Shown here: positions 17,262 through 26,489 of the stretch, piece by piece
Layout: each line of letters starts with the position of its first letter
Position numbering within the stretch: the first letter of the stretch is position 1
Translations under genes and position numbers: made by a program
The notes under the pieces: model-generated
The model's database searches: none
The model's input: only the letters and a program-made list of their open reading frames with translations
What the model was told of the DNA's origin: nothing
Assembly: GCF_003590715.1 (NCBI RefSeq)
Contig: NZ_QQVY01000004.1
Location: 248,001 to 312,000 of the forward strand
Direction of reading: 5' to 3'
Length of the DNA: 64,000 bases
Source of the DNA: Paracoccus sp. JM45
GTDB lineage: Bacteria > Pseudomonadota > Alphaproteobacteria > Rhodobacterales > Rhodobacteraceae

Positions 17262-18215
17262 TTATTGCGGGCTAAGACCGCGGATGCGTTCAGACCTGCG
17301 GCGCAGCAATTCCACCGTGGTCAGCAGCGCGATTGAAAAGATCACCAGCAGTGTCGCTACTGCCAGAATGGCGGGGCTGATCTGTTCACGGATTCCGTTC
17401 CACATCTGGCGCGGAATGGTTTGCTGGTCCGGCCCTGCGATAAACAGAACGGCCACAACCTCGTCGAACGAGGTGACAAAGGCGAAAAGCGCCCCCGACA
17501 CCACACCGGGAAGGATCAGGGGCATCGTCACCCGAAAGAAGGTCACCCGCGGGTTCGCGCCCAAAGATGCTGCAGCCCTGTTCAGCGATTGGTCGAACCC
17601 GACCAATGTTGCCGTGACCGTAATGATCACAAAGGGGATCCCCAAGGTGGCATGGGCCAGAATAACCCCGACATAGGTTCCTGCCAGACGGCCACATTGC
17701 GGGCTGAACCCGAAGATGGTCAGCAGCTCGCACGGGTTGGAATAGAAAAAGAACATCCCCGTTGCCGTGATGATCAGCGGCACGATCATCGGTGAAATCA
17801 GAATTGCCATGATTGCCCGCCGGAAGGGCATTTCTGGCCGCGACAGACCAAGTGCGGCCAATGTCCCAAGCGATGTCGCCACAATCGTCGAACATACCCC
17901 GATGATGATCGAGTTTTTCGCCGCCTTCACCCATTTCGCATTCGCCCATGCATCCGCCCACCATGACGTGTCGCGAACGGCGTCAGGGGCCTGCATGCCG
18001 AAGGTCAGCAGGCTATCGTACCAGCGCAGGCTGTAGCCTTCGGGATCAAAGCTGCGCATTTTCTCGGTGAAGGTAAAATAAGGTTCGGCGTTGAAGGACA
18101 GCGGGATGATCACGATGATCGGGGCGATCAGGAAGAAAAAGATCGCCACGCAGATCGCGACATAGGCGTAATGCCAGATGCGTTCCAACGGGGTGGCATA
18201 GGATGGTACGGCCAT
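17262..18215 (-). CDS. potC: Polyamine-type ABC transporter permease, PotC-like
   Basis: A 317-residue inner-membrane permease. The EAA loop appears as NRAAASLGANPRVTFFRVTMPLILPGV (about 215). Six helices are visible. The loop between helices 1 and 2 is long (about 65 residues, rich in Trp and Asp). The frame is open further upstream, but ATG 18215 gives the family-like MAVPSYATPLERIWHYAY start and lies 4 bp after the preceding permease stop. It is last gene of a PotA-D-B-C-ordered minus-strand operon. Substrate (spermidine, putrescine or a related amine) is inferred from family. Confidence 0.85.
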   Translation of the reverse strand: MAVPSYATPLERIWHYAYVAICVAIFFFLIAPIIVIIPLSFNAEPYFTFTEKMRSFDPEGYSLRWYDSLLTFGMQAPDAVRDTSWWADAWANAKWVKAAKNSIIIGVCSTIVATSLGTLAALGLSRPEMPFRRAIMAILISPMIVPLIITATGMFFFYSNPCELLTIFGFSPQCGRLAGTYVGVILAHATLGIPFVIITVTATLVGFDQSLNRAAASLGANPRVTFFRVTMPLILPGVVSGALFAFVTSFDEVVAVLFIAGPDQQTIPRQMWNGIREQISPAILAVATLLVIFSIALLTTVELLRRRSERIRGLSPQ

Positions 18216-18219
18216 GTGA

Positions 18220-19491
18220 TTACCCCAGCTTAAGGTTGTCGACGCCCACCAGCCGGTCATACAGCCAGTAAAGGGCAAGAACCGCGCCAAGCAACAGCGC
18301 CGCAAGGGCCGCCGCAATCGACCAGTTCAGCGTGCCGGTCATATGTTGCGCGATCATATTCGAGATCAGCTGACCCGAAGATCCCCCCACCAGCGCGGGC
18401 GTGATGTAATAGCCGACGGCCAGAATAAAGACCAACATCGCCCCTGCCCCCAAACCCGGAAGCGTTTGCGGGAAATAGATCCGGCGGAACGCGGTCCAGC
18501 TGGTGGCCCCCAGACTGCGCGCGGCGCGCACATAGCTGGGGTTGATTGTCCGCATGACCGAATACAGCGGCAGGATCATGAACGGCAGCAGTATATGCGT
18601 CATGGCGATGATGGTGCCCGTCTGGTTATAGATCATCTGCCAACGCTGCCCGTCGGGGATAATGCCGATCCAGACCAGAAGGTCGTTGATAACGCCTTGT
18701 TGTTGCAACAGAACCATCCAGCTGGTCGTCCGCACCAGCAGCGATGTCCAGAAGGGCAACAGCACAAGGATCATCAGCAGGTTCGATTTCCGCATCGGCA
18801 GAGTCGCCAGCAGATGCGCGATCGGAAAGCCCAGCACAAAGGTCAGCGCCGTGATCAGCCCTGACAGCCAGAAGGTCCGCCAGAACAGCATCACATAGAC
18901 GCGCTGGCGTTCATCCACCTGTTCGATATTGCCCTCCGCATCCCGCGTCCGGTCGACCGAGGCCAGATAGAAGTTCGCGGTATAGGGCTTTGATGCCTCG
19001 CGCATGGTCGACCACAGCTGCGGGTCGGCCCATTCGTCGTCAATCTCCAGCAGGGTCTGCTGATAGGGTGGATCTATTCCGCGCCGCACCTTGCGACCGG
19101 TCGAGGTGAACAGCGACCGCGTCCCCGGCATATCGTAATTCACCCGCGTGCCCACGGTGCCGATATTGCGCGCCTCGGCCGAGGCTTGCAGATCCAGCGC
19201 CAAGGCCTGCCACGCCGCATCATCGGGGACAGTGCCGCGTTCGGTTTGCGCAAACCACGCCGAGGTCAGCGGCATATTCGCCGAGAAGCCGTCGTTATAG
19301 AATGATCGCTGCAACATCTGACCGATCGGAACCACAAAGGTGATCAGCACAAAGGCCAGCAGCGGCAGGACCAGAAAGAATGCCTTGCGACGCAGGCGGG
19401 CCTGACTGCGGGCCAGTGCCTTGACCAGCGGTTTGCCGTCGGCAGTTGTCAGTGGACCGGTCGCAGGTCCGGATGGATCAGTTATCGCCAT
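18220..19491 (-). CDS. potB: Polyamine-type ABC transporter permease, PotB-like
   Basis: A 423-residue permease with six helices and the EAA loop VRAARSLGATSWTAFRRIYFPQTLPGL near residue 320. About 140 residues of soluble sequence separate helix 1 from helix 2, making it longer than enterobacterial PotB (about 285). An earlier ATG at 19518 lies inside an intercistronic hairpin; the ATG at 19491 has GGGG about 5 nt upstream and is preferred. It is followed after 4 bp by potC. Confidence 0.85.
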   Translation of the reverse strand: MAITDPSGPATGPLTTADGKPLVKALARSQARLRRKAFFLVLPLLAFVLITFVVPIGQMLQRSFYNDGFSANMPLTSAWFAQTERGTVPDDAAWQALALDLQASAEARNIGTVGTRVNYDMPGTRSLFTSTGRKVRRGIDPPYQQTLLEIDDEWADPQLWSTMREASKPYTANFYLASVDRTRDAEGNIEQVDERQRVYVMLFWRTFWLSGLITALTFVLGFPIAHLLATLPMRKSNLLMILVLLPFWTSLLVRTTSWMVLLQQQGVINDLLVWIGIIPDGQRWQMIYNQTGTIIAMTHILLPFMILPLYSVMRTINPSYVRAARSLGATSWTAFRRIYFPQTLPGLGAGAMLVFILAVGYYITPALVGGSSGQLISNMIAQHMTGTLNWSIAAALAALLLGAVLALYWLYDRLVGVDNLKLG

Positions 19492-19511
19492 ATCATCCCC
19501 GAAATTCAGGG

Positions 19512-19537
19512 CCGTCATCCCGGGTCAGGGATGACGG
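19512..19537 (-). promoter_or_regulatory. Intercistronic hairpin potD-potB
   Basis: CCGTCATCCC and GGGATGACGG form a perfect 10-bp stem with a 6-nt loop between the binding-protein stop and the first permease start. There is no T-run. Such hairpins commonly protect the binding-protein mRNA or lower permease expression, as in malE-malF. Confidence 0.6.
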
Positions 19538-19546
19538 CGTTGCAGT

Positions 19547-20623
19547 TCAGGAATTGGCCAGCCAGCTGTTGAAACGCTCGGTCAGTTGGGCGGAATGGTC
19601 GGCCCAGAATTCCGGATTATCCAGAACCGCGCTTTCAAGGTTGGCAGGTGCCGTCGGCATATGTGGCGCCATTTCGGTGGTGCCATCCTTATACATGCCA
19701 ACCAGTTCCGCCGAGGATTTTCGCGCCGGACCATAGCTGATGTATTGCGCCTGATCGGCCAGACGCTGGGTGTCGGTGGCGAATTTCAGGTATTCCATCG
19801 CCTCTTCGGGGTTGGGGGCATCGACCGGAATGACGAACATATCCAGATCCATGTATTGCCCGTCCCAAATCACCTCGAACGGCTGGTTTTCACCGACCAT
19901 GGCGTCAAAGATACGACCGTTATATGCGGTGGTCATGCTGACCTCTCCGTCGGCCAGCAGCTGCACGGGCTGGGCACCGGCTTCCCACCAGACGACGTCA
20001 TTCTTGATGGTATCCAGCTTGTCGAATGCGCGTTGAACGCCTTCATCGGTATCCAGAACGTCATAGACATCGGCGGCGGCAACGCCGTCCGCGATCAGCG
20101 CCAGATACAGCGTGCGCTTTGGGTTCTTTGGCAGGCCGCGCTTTCCGGGGAATGTTTCGGTGTCGAAGAAATCGACTGCGGAGGTCGGGGGATTATCCTC
20201 GAACTTCGTCGTATTATAGGAAATTACCGTGCCCCAGACGATGTTCGCCACGGCGCAATCCAGCAGCGCCCCTTCCACGAAATCATCAATGGCCGGCGTA
20301 CCATCGGGGGCCGCAGGCAGCATGGCAGGATCGATTTCGACCAAGGCACCTTCGTCGCACAGACGGATGGCGTCTGAAACCTCGACGTCGAAGACATCGC
20401 CCGACACGTTTCTGGCCTCGACCTGCGCGCGCAGCGGGGTCGCGGGGTTATCGGCCGCGATCATCGTGACCTTGATGCCGGTTTCTTCGGTAAAAGGCTT
20501 GTTATAAGCCTCGACCTGACTTGTCTCATAGGCCCCACCCCAAGAGACGACGTTCACTTCTTGCGCTGCGGCACCAAAGGCGATGCCTGCAAGGGCGGTG
20601 GACATAATAAGCGTGGTTTTCAC
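19547..20623 (-). CDS. potD: Polyamine-type ABC transporter substrate-binding protein, PotD-like
   Basis: A 358-residue periplasmic binding protein with an SPI signal peptide (residues 1-20, cleaved after GAAA or AQ). The mature start VNVVSWGGAYE and later blocks PNPKRTLYLALIADG and WWEAGAQPVQLLADGEVSM are typical of the SBP_bac_8/PotD family. The WEAG and YNGR segments fall where ligand-binding residues lie. It is encoded between the ATPase and the permeases, flanked on both sides by hairpins that probably raise its level relative to the other subunits. Confidence 0.88.
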   Translation of the reverse strand: MKTTLIMSTALAGIAFGAAAQEVNVVSWGGAYETSQVEAYNKPFTEETGIKVTMIAADNPATPLRAQVEARNVSGDVFDVEVSDAIRLCDEGALVEIDPAMLPAAPDGTPAIDDFVEGALLDCAVANIVWGTVISYNTTKFEDNPPTSAVDFFDTETFPGKRGLPKNPKRTLYLALIADGVAAADVYDVLDTDEGVQRAFDKLDTIKNDVVWWEAGAQPVQLLADGEVSMTTAYNGRIFDAMVGENQPFEVIWDGQYMDLDMFVIPVDAPNPEEAMEYLKFATDTQRLADQAQYISYGPARKSSAELVGMYKDGTTEMAPHMPTAPANLESAVLDNPEFWADHSAQLTERFNSWLANS

Positions 20624-20694
20624 AATAGACTCCCTTTTGGATATGACCGGACTTTGCGCCCGTTATCATTGGCCCCTTGGCGGGGCGCGGAACC

Positions 20695-20711
20695 GGCGGG
20701 ATAATCCCGCC
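20695..20711 (-). promoter_or_regulatory. Intercistronic hairpin potA-potD
   Basis: GGCGGGA-TAA-TCCCGCC gives a compact 7-bp hairpin in the 98-bp gap between the ATPase stop and the binding-protein start. It may act as an RNA-stability element or processing site. Confidence 0.45.
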
Positions 20712-20721
20712 CGATCCGGCG

Positions 20722-21825
20722 TCAGATCGGGTCCAGCGCGCGGGCATCTTCGGGATGCCAGCCGATGCGGACAGTCTGTCCCGCATCCAGTCGCGTTTGA
20801 CCGATGGTATTGCGCATTTTCATGACGAAATTATCGCTGCCCGCAACACGCAGGCGGGCGCGCAAAATGTCACCCATATAGATGACCTGCAAAACCTGCG
20901 CCTCGATCGTATGGGCACCTTCCGGCATCATTTCGGGTTTGAATTCCACCCGTTCCGGCCTGATCGAGACTGTGGTCCGCTGCCCCTTTTCGCGGATATT
21001 CACCGCCGTTGCGTCAATCAGCCCGCCGTCATCCAGCCGCACCAATGCCTTATCGTCATCCAGCTGTTCGATGGTGCCGGCCAGTGCATTGTTTTCACCG
21101 ATAAATCCGGCAACAAAACTGTTTTCGGGCCGCTCATACAGTTCCGCAGGCGGGGCAAGCTGCTGGATGCGCCCGTCGTTAAAGACGGCAACGCGGTCGG
21201 ACATGGTTAAAGCCTCACCCTGATCATGGGTGACATAGACGACGGTAATGCCCAGCTGTTCATGCAGGTTCTTGATTTCGAACTGCATATGTTCGCGAAG
21301 CTGCTTGTCCAAGGCGCCCAAAGGTTCATCCATCAGCACCAGTTGCGGATCGAAGACCAGCGCGCGGGCCAAGGCGATACGCTGTTGTTGGCCACCTGAC
21401 AGCTGGGCAGGACGGCGGTTGATGAAATCACCCATCTGCACCATGTCCAGCGCGCGCTTGACGCGGGTTTCGCGTTCATCGCGCGACAGGCCGCGCACCT
21501 CTAGGGGGAAGGACAGGTTTTCGCCCACCGTCATATGTGGAAACAGGGCATAGTTCTGGAACACCATGCCGATGCCGCGCTTATGCGGGGGCACCTGATT
21601 GATGGGGCGACCATCCAGACGGATATCACCGTGAGTGGCTGTCTCGAAGCCCGCCAGCATCATCAGGCAAGTGGTTTTGCCGGAACCTGACGGCCCCAAC
21701 ATGGTGACAAATTCCCCCTTGGCAATCGAAAGATTCAAGTCTTTGACGACAAGTGTCTGTCCATCATAGCTTTTTTGCACATGCTCGAATTCGACGAACG
21801 CGTCGCCCTTTCGGTCTTCTCGCAA
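20722..21825 (-). CDS. potA: Polyamine-type ABC transporter ATP-binding protein, PotA-like
   Basis: A 367-residue cytosolic ATPase. Walker A is GPSGSGKT (about residue 44), the Q-loop FQNYALFPHMTV, the signature [15 protein letters not shown] (about 142), Walker B LVLMDEPLGALD and the H-loop VYVTHDQ. The C-terminal 120 residues form a TOBE_2 regulatory domain. The start is TTG at 21825, with GGGAGAG 6 nt upstream; no ATG occurs before the conserved FVEFEHVQKSY block. First gene of the operon. Confidence 0.9.
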   Translation of the reverse strand: MREDRKGDAFVEFEHVQKSYDGQTLVVKDLNLSIAKGEFVTMLGPSGSGKTTCLMMLAGFETATHGDIRLDGRPINQVPPHKRGIGMVFQNYALFPHMTVGENLSFPLEVRGLSRDERETRVKRALDMVQMGDFINRRPAQLSGGQQQRIALARALVFDPQLVLMDEPLGALDKQLREHMQFEIKNLHEQLGITVVYVTHDQGEALTMSDRVAVFNDGRIQQLAPPAELYERPENSFVAGFIGENNALAGTIEQLDDDKALVRLDDGGLIDATAVNIREKGQRTTVSIRPERVEFKPEMMPEGAHTIEAQVLQVIYMGDILRARLRVAGSDNFVMKMRNTIGQTRLDAGQTVRIGWHPEDARALDPI

Positions 21826-21928
21826 AAGGCGCTCTCCCTGTTGTCGTTTTATTGTTCAGCGCTGCTTGCAAGGTTAAGCGGGCATCCGCCGTTCTGGCAA
21901 CAGTCTTCTATGTCGGCATTTGCATAAG

Positions 21929-21966
21929 AAAACGCGCCCTGCGGGCATATCAAGCCCGGGGCGCGT
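21929..21966 (-). terminator. Terminator downstream of the DeaD-type helicase
   Basis: On the minus strand ACGCGCCC-CGGGC pairs with GCCCG-CAGGGCGCGT and is followed by TTTTC. It lies about 75 bp after the helicase stop and ahead of the pot operon start. Another stem, TTGGCGT / ACGCCAA, lies closer to the stop (about 22000-22028), but its T-run is on the wrong side for either transcript. Confidence 0.7.
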
Positions 21967-22041
21967 TGCAGTATCATTGTCTTACGTCTTCCTTTGGCGT
22001 CGCCCGTCAGGCGGGCACTACGCCAAAAAAACAGGCATCAA

Positions 22042-23937
22042 TCAGCCCTTACGATGCGGCTTGGCACCAAAAGGCTTGTCCGAGCGGGGCTTTTTCGCCG
22101 CCCAAGCAGGCTTGGCGCCCGCAGGTTTGCGCGGTCCGGCACCATCGGAAGACTTCTTCTTCCATGCCTTCACCGCGGGCTTCGAACCTTCCATGCGGGC
22201 CTCGACGGCACCGTCGTCGGGAATCCAGCCGCCTTTGGCCGCTTTGACACGGTCGGTATGTGCCCCGCCTTCGTCACGACGACGCGGTGCAGGTTTTGCC
22301 CGTGCGGCGCGGTCTTCGCGCGGTGGACGCGGGGCGCGTTCCATCGGTGCGTCCAGATCCGGCGCGCCTTCCATGCGGCGCATCGACACCTCGGGGGTGA
22401 TTTCCATGAAGTCACCGAAACGATCCGCCACTTCCTGCGCGATCTGGACATAGCTCAGATCCTGCTTGACGCGGATCGCGCCAATGCTGTCACGGGTGAT
22501 CCCGCCAGCGTCGCAAATTTTCGGCAGCAGCCAGCGCGCCTCGGCGCGGCCCGAATGGCCAACCGACATCGTGAACCAGACCGAGGGACCGAATTCGCGC
22601 TGGACGCGGGGGGCCATCGGCGCGGGCGGGGCCTGCGTTTCCATCAGCTCCTCGGCGGCGGGGCGGCCTTCGCGCCACATACGCAGGAATGCCACTGCGA
22701 TCTGTTCGGCACCGAATTTTTCCAGCAGCTGGGCGGCCAATGGCGCGTCTTCACCCGGGGCGTCGCGCAATGCGTCATGGTCCAGCATGCGCTGGTCATC
22801 ACGTTCGCGAACATCATCAGCCGAGGGCGCTTTGGCCCATTCGGCAACAACCTTGGCGTTCTGCATTAGACGCTGTGCACGCTTGTAATCGGACGACGGC
22901 ACGATCAGCGCCGAAACACCCTTGGAACCAGCACGGCCCGTCCGGCCCGAACGGTGCAGCAGGGTTTCGGGGTTGGTCGGCAGATCGGCGTGGATCACCA
23001 GTTCCAGACCCGGAAGGTCGATCCCGCGTGCAGCAACGTCGGTTGCAACGCAGACACGGGCGCGTCCGTCACGCAGCGCCTGCAGCGCGTGGGTGCGTTC
23101 CTGCTGGCTCAGTTCACCCGACAGGGCGACGCATTTAAAGCCACGGTTGGACATACGCGCCAACAGGTGGTTCACGTTCGCACGGGTCTTGCAGAACACG
23201 ATCGAGGTTTGTGCCTCGTGCATCCGCAGCAGGTTAAAGATGGCGGGTTCGCGGTCGCGTGCCGTCACGCTATAGGCGCGATAGGCGATGTCGCCATGCT
23301 GGCGGGCTTCGCCAAGGGCGGCAATCCGCAGCGCGCTGCGCTGGAAATCACGGGCCAGTTTTTCGATGGCGGGCGGCACAGTGGCCGAGAACATCAGCGT
23401 ACGACGTTCTTCGGGGGCCGCGGCCAGAATATATTCAAGATCGTCGCGGAAACCCAGATCCAGCATTTCGTCGGCTTCGTCCAGAACGGCGGCGCGAAGC
23501 GATGTCAGATCAAGGCTGCCACGGTCGATATGGTCGCGCAGACGGCCGGGGGTGCCGACGACGATCTGTGCGCCCTGCTGCAGGTTGCGGCGTTCGGTGC
23601 GGTAATCCATGCCACCGACGCAGGTCGCGATGCGGGCATTGGTTCCGGCATACAGCCATTCCAGTTCGCGTGCGACTTGCAGTGCCAGTTCGCGGGTCGG
23701 CGCGATCGCCAGTGCCAGCGGACGGTCGCCTTCCAGCGTTTGTCCGTCCAGCAGCAGGTCGGCGCCGATTGCCAGACCGAAGGCAACGGTTTTACCCGAT
23801 CCGGTCTGTGCCGAAACCAACAGGTCGCGGCCCTGTGCATCATCCGCCAGAACGGAGGATTGCACAGCGGTCAGGCTTTCATAGCCCTTGGAAGCCAGCG
23901 CCGCCTGAAGCGGTGCGGGGAAGTTCAATTCAGTCAT
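22042..23937 (-). CDS. deaD: DEAD-box RNA helicase with DbpA-type RNA-binding domain
   Basis: A 631-residue RNA helicase. Motifs: I AQTGSGKT (about 40), PTRELA, GTPGRL, II DEAD, III SAT, V ATDVAARGIDL, VI HRSGRTGRAG. Residues about 450-520 (GPSVWFTMSVGHSGRAEARWLLPKI and on) match the DbpA RNA-binding domain. The tail from about 540 is Lys/Arg/Ala-rich and low complexity. Open frame before ATG 23937 reads an unlike, Arg/His-rich peptide, and MTELNFPAPL is a typical family start. Probable roles are ribosome assembly and cold adaptation. Confidence 0.9.
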   Translation of the reverse strand: MTELNFPAPLQAALASKGYESLTAVQSSVLADDAQGRDLLVSAQTGSGKTVAFGLAIGADLLLDGQTLEGDRPLALAIAPTRELALQVARELEWLYAGTNARIATCVGGMDYRTERRNLQQGAQIVVGTPGRLRDHIDRGSLDLTSLRAAVLDEADEMLDLGFRDDLEYILAAAPEERRTLMFSATVPPAIEKLARDFQRSALRIAALGEARQHGDIAYRAYSVTARDREPAIFNLLRMHEAQTSIVFCKTRANVNHLLARMSNRGFKCVALSGELSQQERTHALQALRDGRARVCVATDVAARGIDLPGLELVIHADLPTNPETLLHRSGRTGRAGSKGVSALIVPSSDYKRAQRLMQNAKVVAEWAKAPSADDVRERDDQRMLDHDALRDAPGEDAPLAAQLLEKFGAEQIAVAFLRMWREGRPAAEELMETQAPPAPMAPRVQREFGPSVWFTMSVGHSGRAEARWLLPKICDAGGITRDSIGAIRVKQDLSYVQIAQEVADRFGDFMEITPEVSMRRMEGAPDLDAPMERAPRPPREDRAARAKPAPRRRDEGGAHTDRVKAAKGGWIPDDGAVEARMEGSKPAVKAWKKKSSDGAGPRKPAGAKPAWAAKKPRSDKPFGAKPHRKG

Positions 23938-24167
23938 GTGATTCGCCAAATGGGGGGTGTCCAGCACCCGATGAGCGGCATCCCGTCGCTGCGACCGGCC
24001 CACCCTGCACCCGCCGCCCCGTACATGCGGAGCCAAAGAGGGCGTTACTATGCGATGATTTCCGAAAAGTCCACGCCTGATTTATGTATTTCTTCAAAAC
24101 CTTCCGGACTTGACTTGCCACATGCCGGAAGGGCTGATGCCGACAGCCCCCAGCGACAGGTTCCGAC

Positions 24168-25478
24168 ATGCCACAGCTTGCCCATCCCCCCATACGCGAT
24201 GCCTGGAAGGTCTGGGCACGGATTGCCGCGCTTAGCTTCGGGGGGCCTGCAGGGCAGATCGCCGTCATGCACCGCATTCTGGTCGAGGAAAAGCGCTGGA
24301 TCGACGAGGATCGCTTTTTGCATGCCCTGAACTTCTGCATGCTGCTGCCCGGACCCGAGGCGCAGCAGCTGGCCACCTATGTCGGCTGGCTGATGCATGG
24401 CGTTCGCGGCGCATTGATCGCAGGCATCCTGTTCATCCTGCCGGGTGTCGTGGCGATTACGGCGCTTAGCGTGATCTATGTCACCCTTGGTGATGTGGGG
24501 ATCGTGGCGGGGATGTTCTTCGGCCTGAAAGCCGCCGTGCTGGCAATCGTGGTTCAGGCCGTCATCCGGCTGGCGGGCAAGACGCTGAAGGGGCCGGTGC
24601 CGCGCGTCATTGCGGCGGCGGCATTTGTCGCACTGTTCGCCTTGGGCGCGCCTTTCCCGCTGGTGATCGGTCTGGCGGCGATTGCTGGATGGCTGGGCGC
24701 GCAATTCGGTCTGGCTGCCTTTACGGTCGCACCGATTTCCGATGCCAGCACCCTGCCCGCGCAGGATGCTAGCGCCGCCCGCCGCGCGGCGATCTGGGCG
24801 TTGGTCCTGTGGATGGCACCTGTTCTAGCGCTGGTCATATTTGCCCCGCATAGCGTCTTTGCCGATATCGCGACCTTCTTTTCGCGACTGGCGGTGCTGT
24901 CCTTTGGCGGGGCCTATGCCGTTCTTGCATGGGTCGGGCAAGAGGCTGTCGGCCACTATGGCTGGCTGCAACCGACCCAGATGCTGGACGGTTTGGGTAT
25001 GGCCGAAACCACCCCCGGCCCGCTGATCATGGTGCTGCAATTCGTGGGCTTTATGGCAGCGATGGGTGCTGACTGGGCGCACCCGTTGGTCGCAGCAATA
25101 CTGGGCGGTTTGCTGGCCACATGGGTCACCTTTGCGCCGTGTTTTGCGTTCATTTTCATCGGTGCGCCGTTTATGGAGGGGATGCGTCGCAGCACCCGCC
25201 TGTCGGCCGCTCTGCGCGCCGTGACCGCAGCCGTGGTCGGGGTCATCCTGAACCTTGCCGTCTGGTTCGCTATCCATCTGATCTGGCGCCAGACGATGAC
25301 GTGGCAGATGGGTCCGCTGCAGGCCGATCTGCCGGTCATGTCATCGCTGGACCCTGTTGCGGCCATCCTGACGCTGACCACGCTGGTCATCGCCCTGTGG
25401 CTGCGTATCGGCATGGCGACCCTGCTGGGCGGCGCGGCCTTGGCGGGGATTGCGCTGCAAATGGCGGGACTGACCTGA
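24168..25478 (+). CDS. chrA: Chromate transporter ChrA
   Basis: A 436-residue inner-membrane protein made of two homologous CHR domains. The first has FGGPAGQIAVMHRILVEEKRWIDEDRF and LPGPEAQQLATYVGW; the second has SFGGAYAVLAWVGQEAV and GLGMAETTPGPLIMVLQFVGF. These are the two halves' signature motifs. The long-chain form exports chromate using the proton gradient, giving resistance. No chrB regulator is adjacent, so it may be constitutive or serve another oxyanion. It is divergent from the DeaD-type helicase. Confidence 0.92.
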   Translation: MPQLAHPPIRDAWKVWARIAALSFGGPAGQIAVMHRILVEEKRWIDEDRFLHALNFCMLLPGPEAQQLATYVGWLMHGVRGALIAGILFILPGVVAITALSVIYVTLGDVGIVAGMFFGLKAAVLAIVVQAVIRLAGKTLKGPVPRVIAAAAFVALFALGAPFPLVIGLAAIAGWLGAQFGLAAFTVAPISDASTLPAQDASAARRAAIWALVLWMAPVLALVIFAPHSVFADIATFFSRLAVLSFGGAYAVLAWVGQEAVGHYGWLQPTQMLDGLGMAETTPGPLIMVLQFVGFMAAMGADWAHPLVAAILGGLLATWVTFAPCFAFIFIGAPFMEGMRRSTRLSAALRAVTAAVVGVILNLAVWFAIHLIWRQTMTWQMGPLQADLPVMSSLDPVAAILTLTTLVIALWLRIGMATLLGGAALAGIALQMAGLT

Positions 25479-25523
25479 TCCCCCTTGCGGGCCACCGCCT
25501 GCCCCGCTAACCTTTATCTGCAA

Positions 25524-25609
<86 letters not shown>

Positions 25610-25685
25610 GCAGATGATCGCGGGGCCAGTCCTGCCTTTTGCTCCCCCTTGTGCCGGTCCGACCCCCGACCACAAGGAGGCTGTC

Positions 25686-26489
25686 TTGACCCCCACCGCC
25701 CTGACCATCGCCGGTTCCGATTCCGGAGGAGGCGCCGGTATACAGGCCGATCTGAAGACCTTTTCCGCACTTGGCGTTTACGGTGCCAGCGTCATCACCG
25801 CGCTGACCGCCCAGAACACCCGTGCCGTCACGATGGTCGCCCCCACAACCGCCGCGATGATCACCGCCCAGATGGATGCGGTTTTCGATGATCTGGACAT
25901 CCATGCGGTCAAGCTGGGCATGCTGGGGGGCGTCGACGCCATCCGCGCCGTCGCCAGGGGGTTACAGGACCGCGATCTGCCGGTCATCCTTGATCCGGTC
26001 ATGGTGGCAAAATCCGGCGATGCGCTGCTGGACAACGATGCGATCGGGTCATTGCGTGACCTGCTGCTGCCCCGCGCCACCCTGCTGACCCCCAACCTGC
26101 CCGAGGCGGCACGCCTGCTGGGGTGCCCCATGGCCGAAACGCGCAGGGACATGCTGGATCAGGCTTCGGCGTTGATCGCGCAAGGCGCGCACGCCGTGCT
26201 GATGAAGGGCGGACATGGACAAGGGCCGGAATGCCACGATCTGTTGGTGACGCCCGATCAGGTTACCGCCTTCACTGCCCGCCGCCACGCCACCCGCAAC
26301 ACCCATGGCACCGGTTGCACCCTGTCTGCGGCCATCGCGGCAGGGCTGGCCAAAGGGATGGATCTGACGCAGGCGGTCGCCAAAGCCCACAGCTATCTTC
26401 AAGGCGCAATCGCTGCGGCAGATGATCTGGACATCGGGCAGGGGCACGGACCGGTCCACCATTTCCATGCGGTCTGGTCCCATGCATGA
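25686..26489 (+). CDS. thiD: Hydroxymethylpyrimidine/phosphomethylpyrimidine kinase
   Basis: A 267-residue ribokinase-fold kinase that makes HMP-PP for thiamine. Motifs: [20 protein letters not shown] at the N-terminus, [13 protein letters not shown] (about 100), [13 protein letters not shown] (about 135) and the anion hole [13 protein letters not shown] (about 208). The start is TTG at 25686, directly behind AAGGAGG at 5-nt spacing. The longer open frame from 25608 begins inside the riboswitch and is not coding. It overlaps thiO by 8 nt. Confidence 0.93.
   Translation: MTPTALTIAGSDSGGGAGIQADLKTFSALGVYGASVITALTAQNTRAVTMVAPTTAAMITAQMDAVFDDLDIHAVKLGMLGGVDAIRAVARGLQDRDLPVILDPVMVAKSGDALLDNDAIGSLRDLLLPRATLLTPNLPEAARLLGCPMAETRRDMLDQASALIAQGAHAVLMKGGHGQGPECHDLLVTPDQVTAFTARRHATRNTHGTGCTLSAAIAAGLAKGMDLTQAVAKAHSYLQGAIAAADDLDIGQGHGPVHHFHAVWSHA

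Noticed and set aside
22954..24330. Long plus-strand frame (458 codons) opposite the DeaD-type helicase
   Set aside because: Antisense to a clear helicase, low-complexity product and no SD. It also runs across the helicase promoter region.
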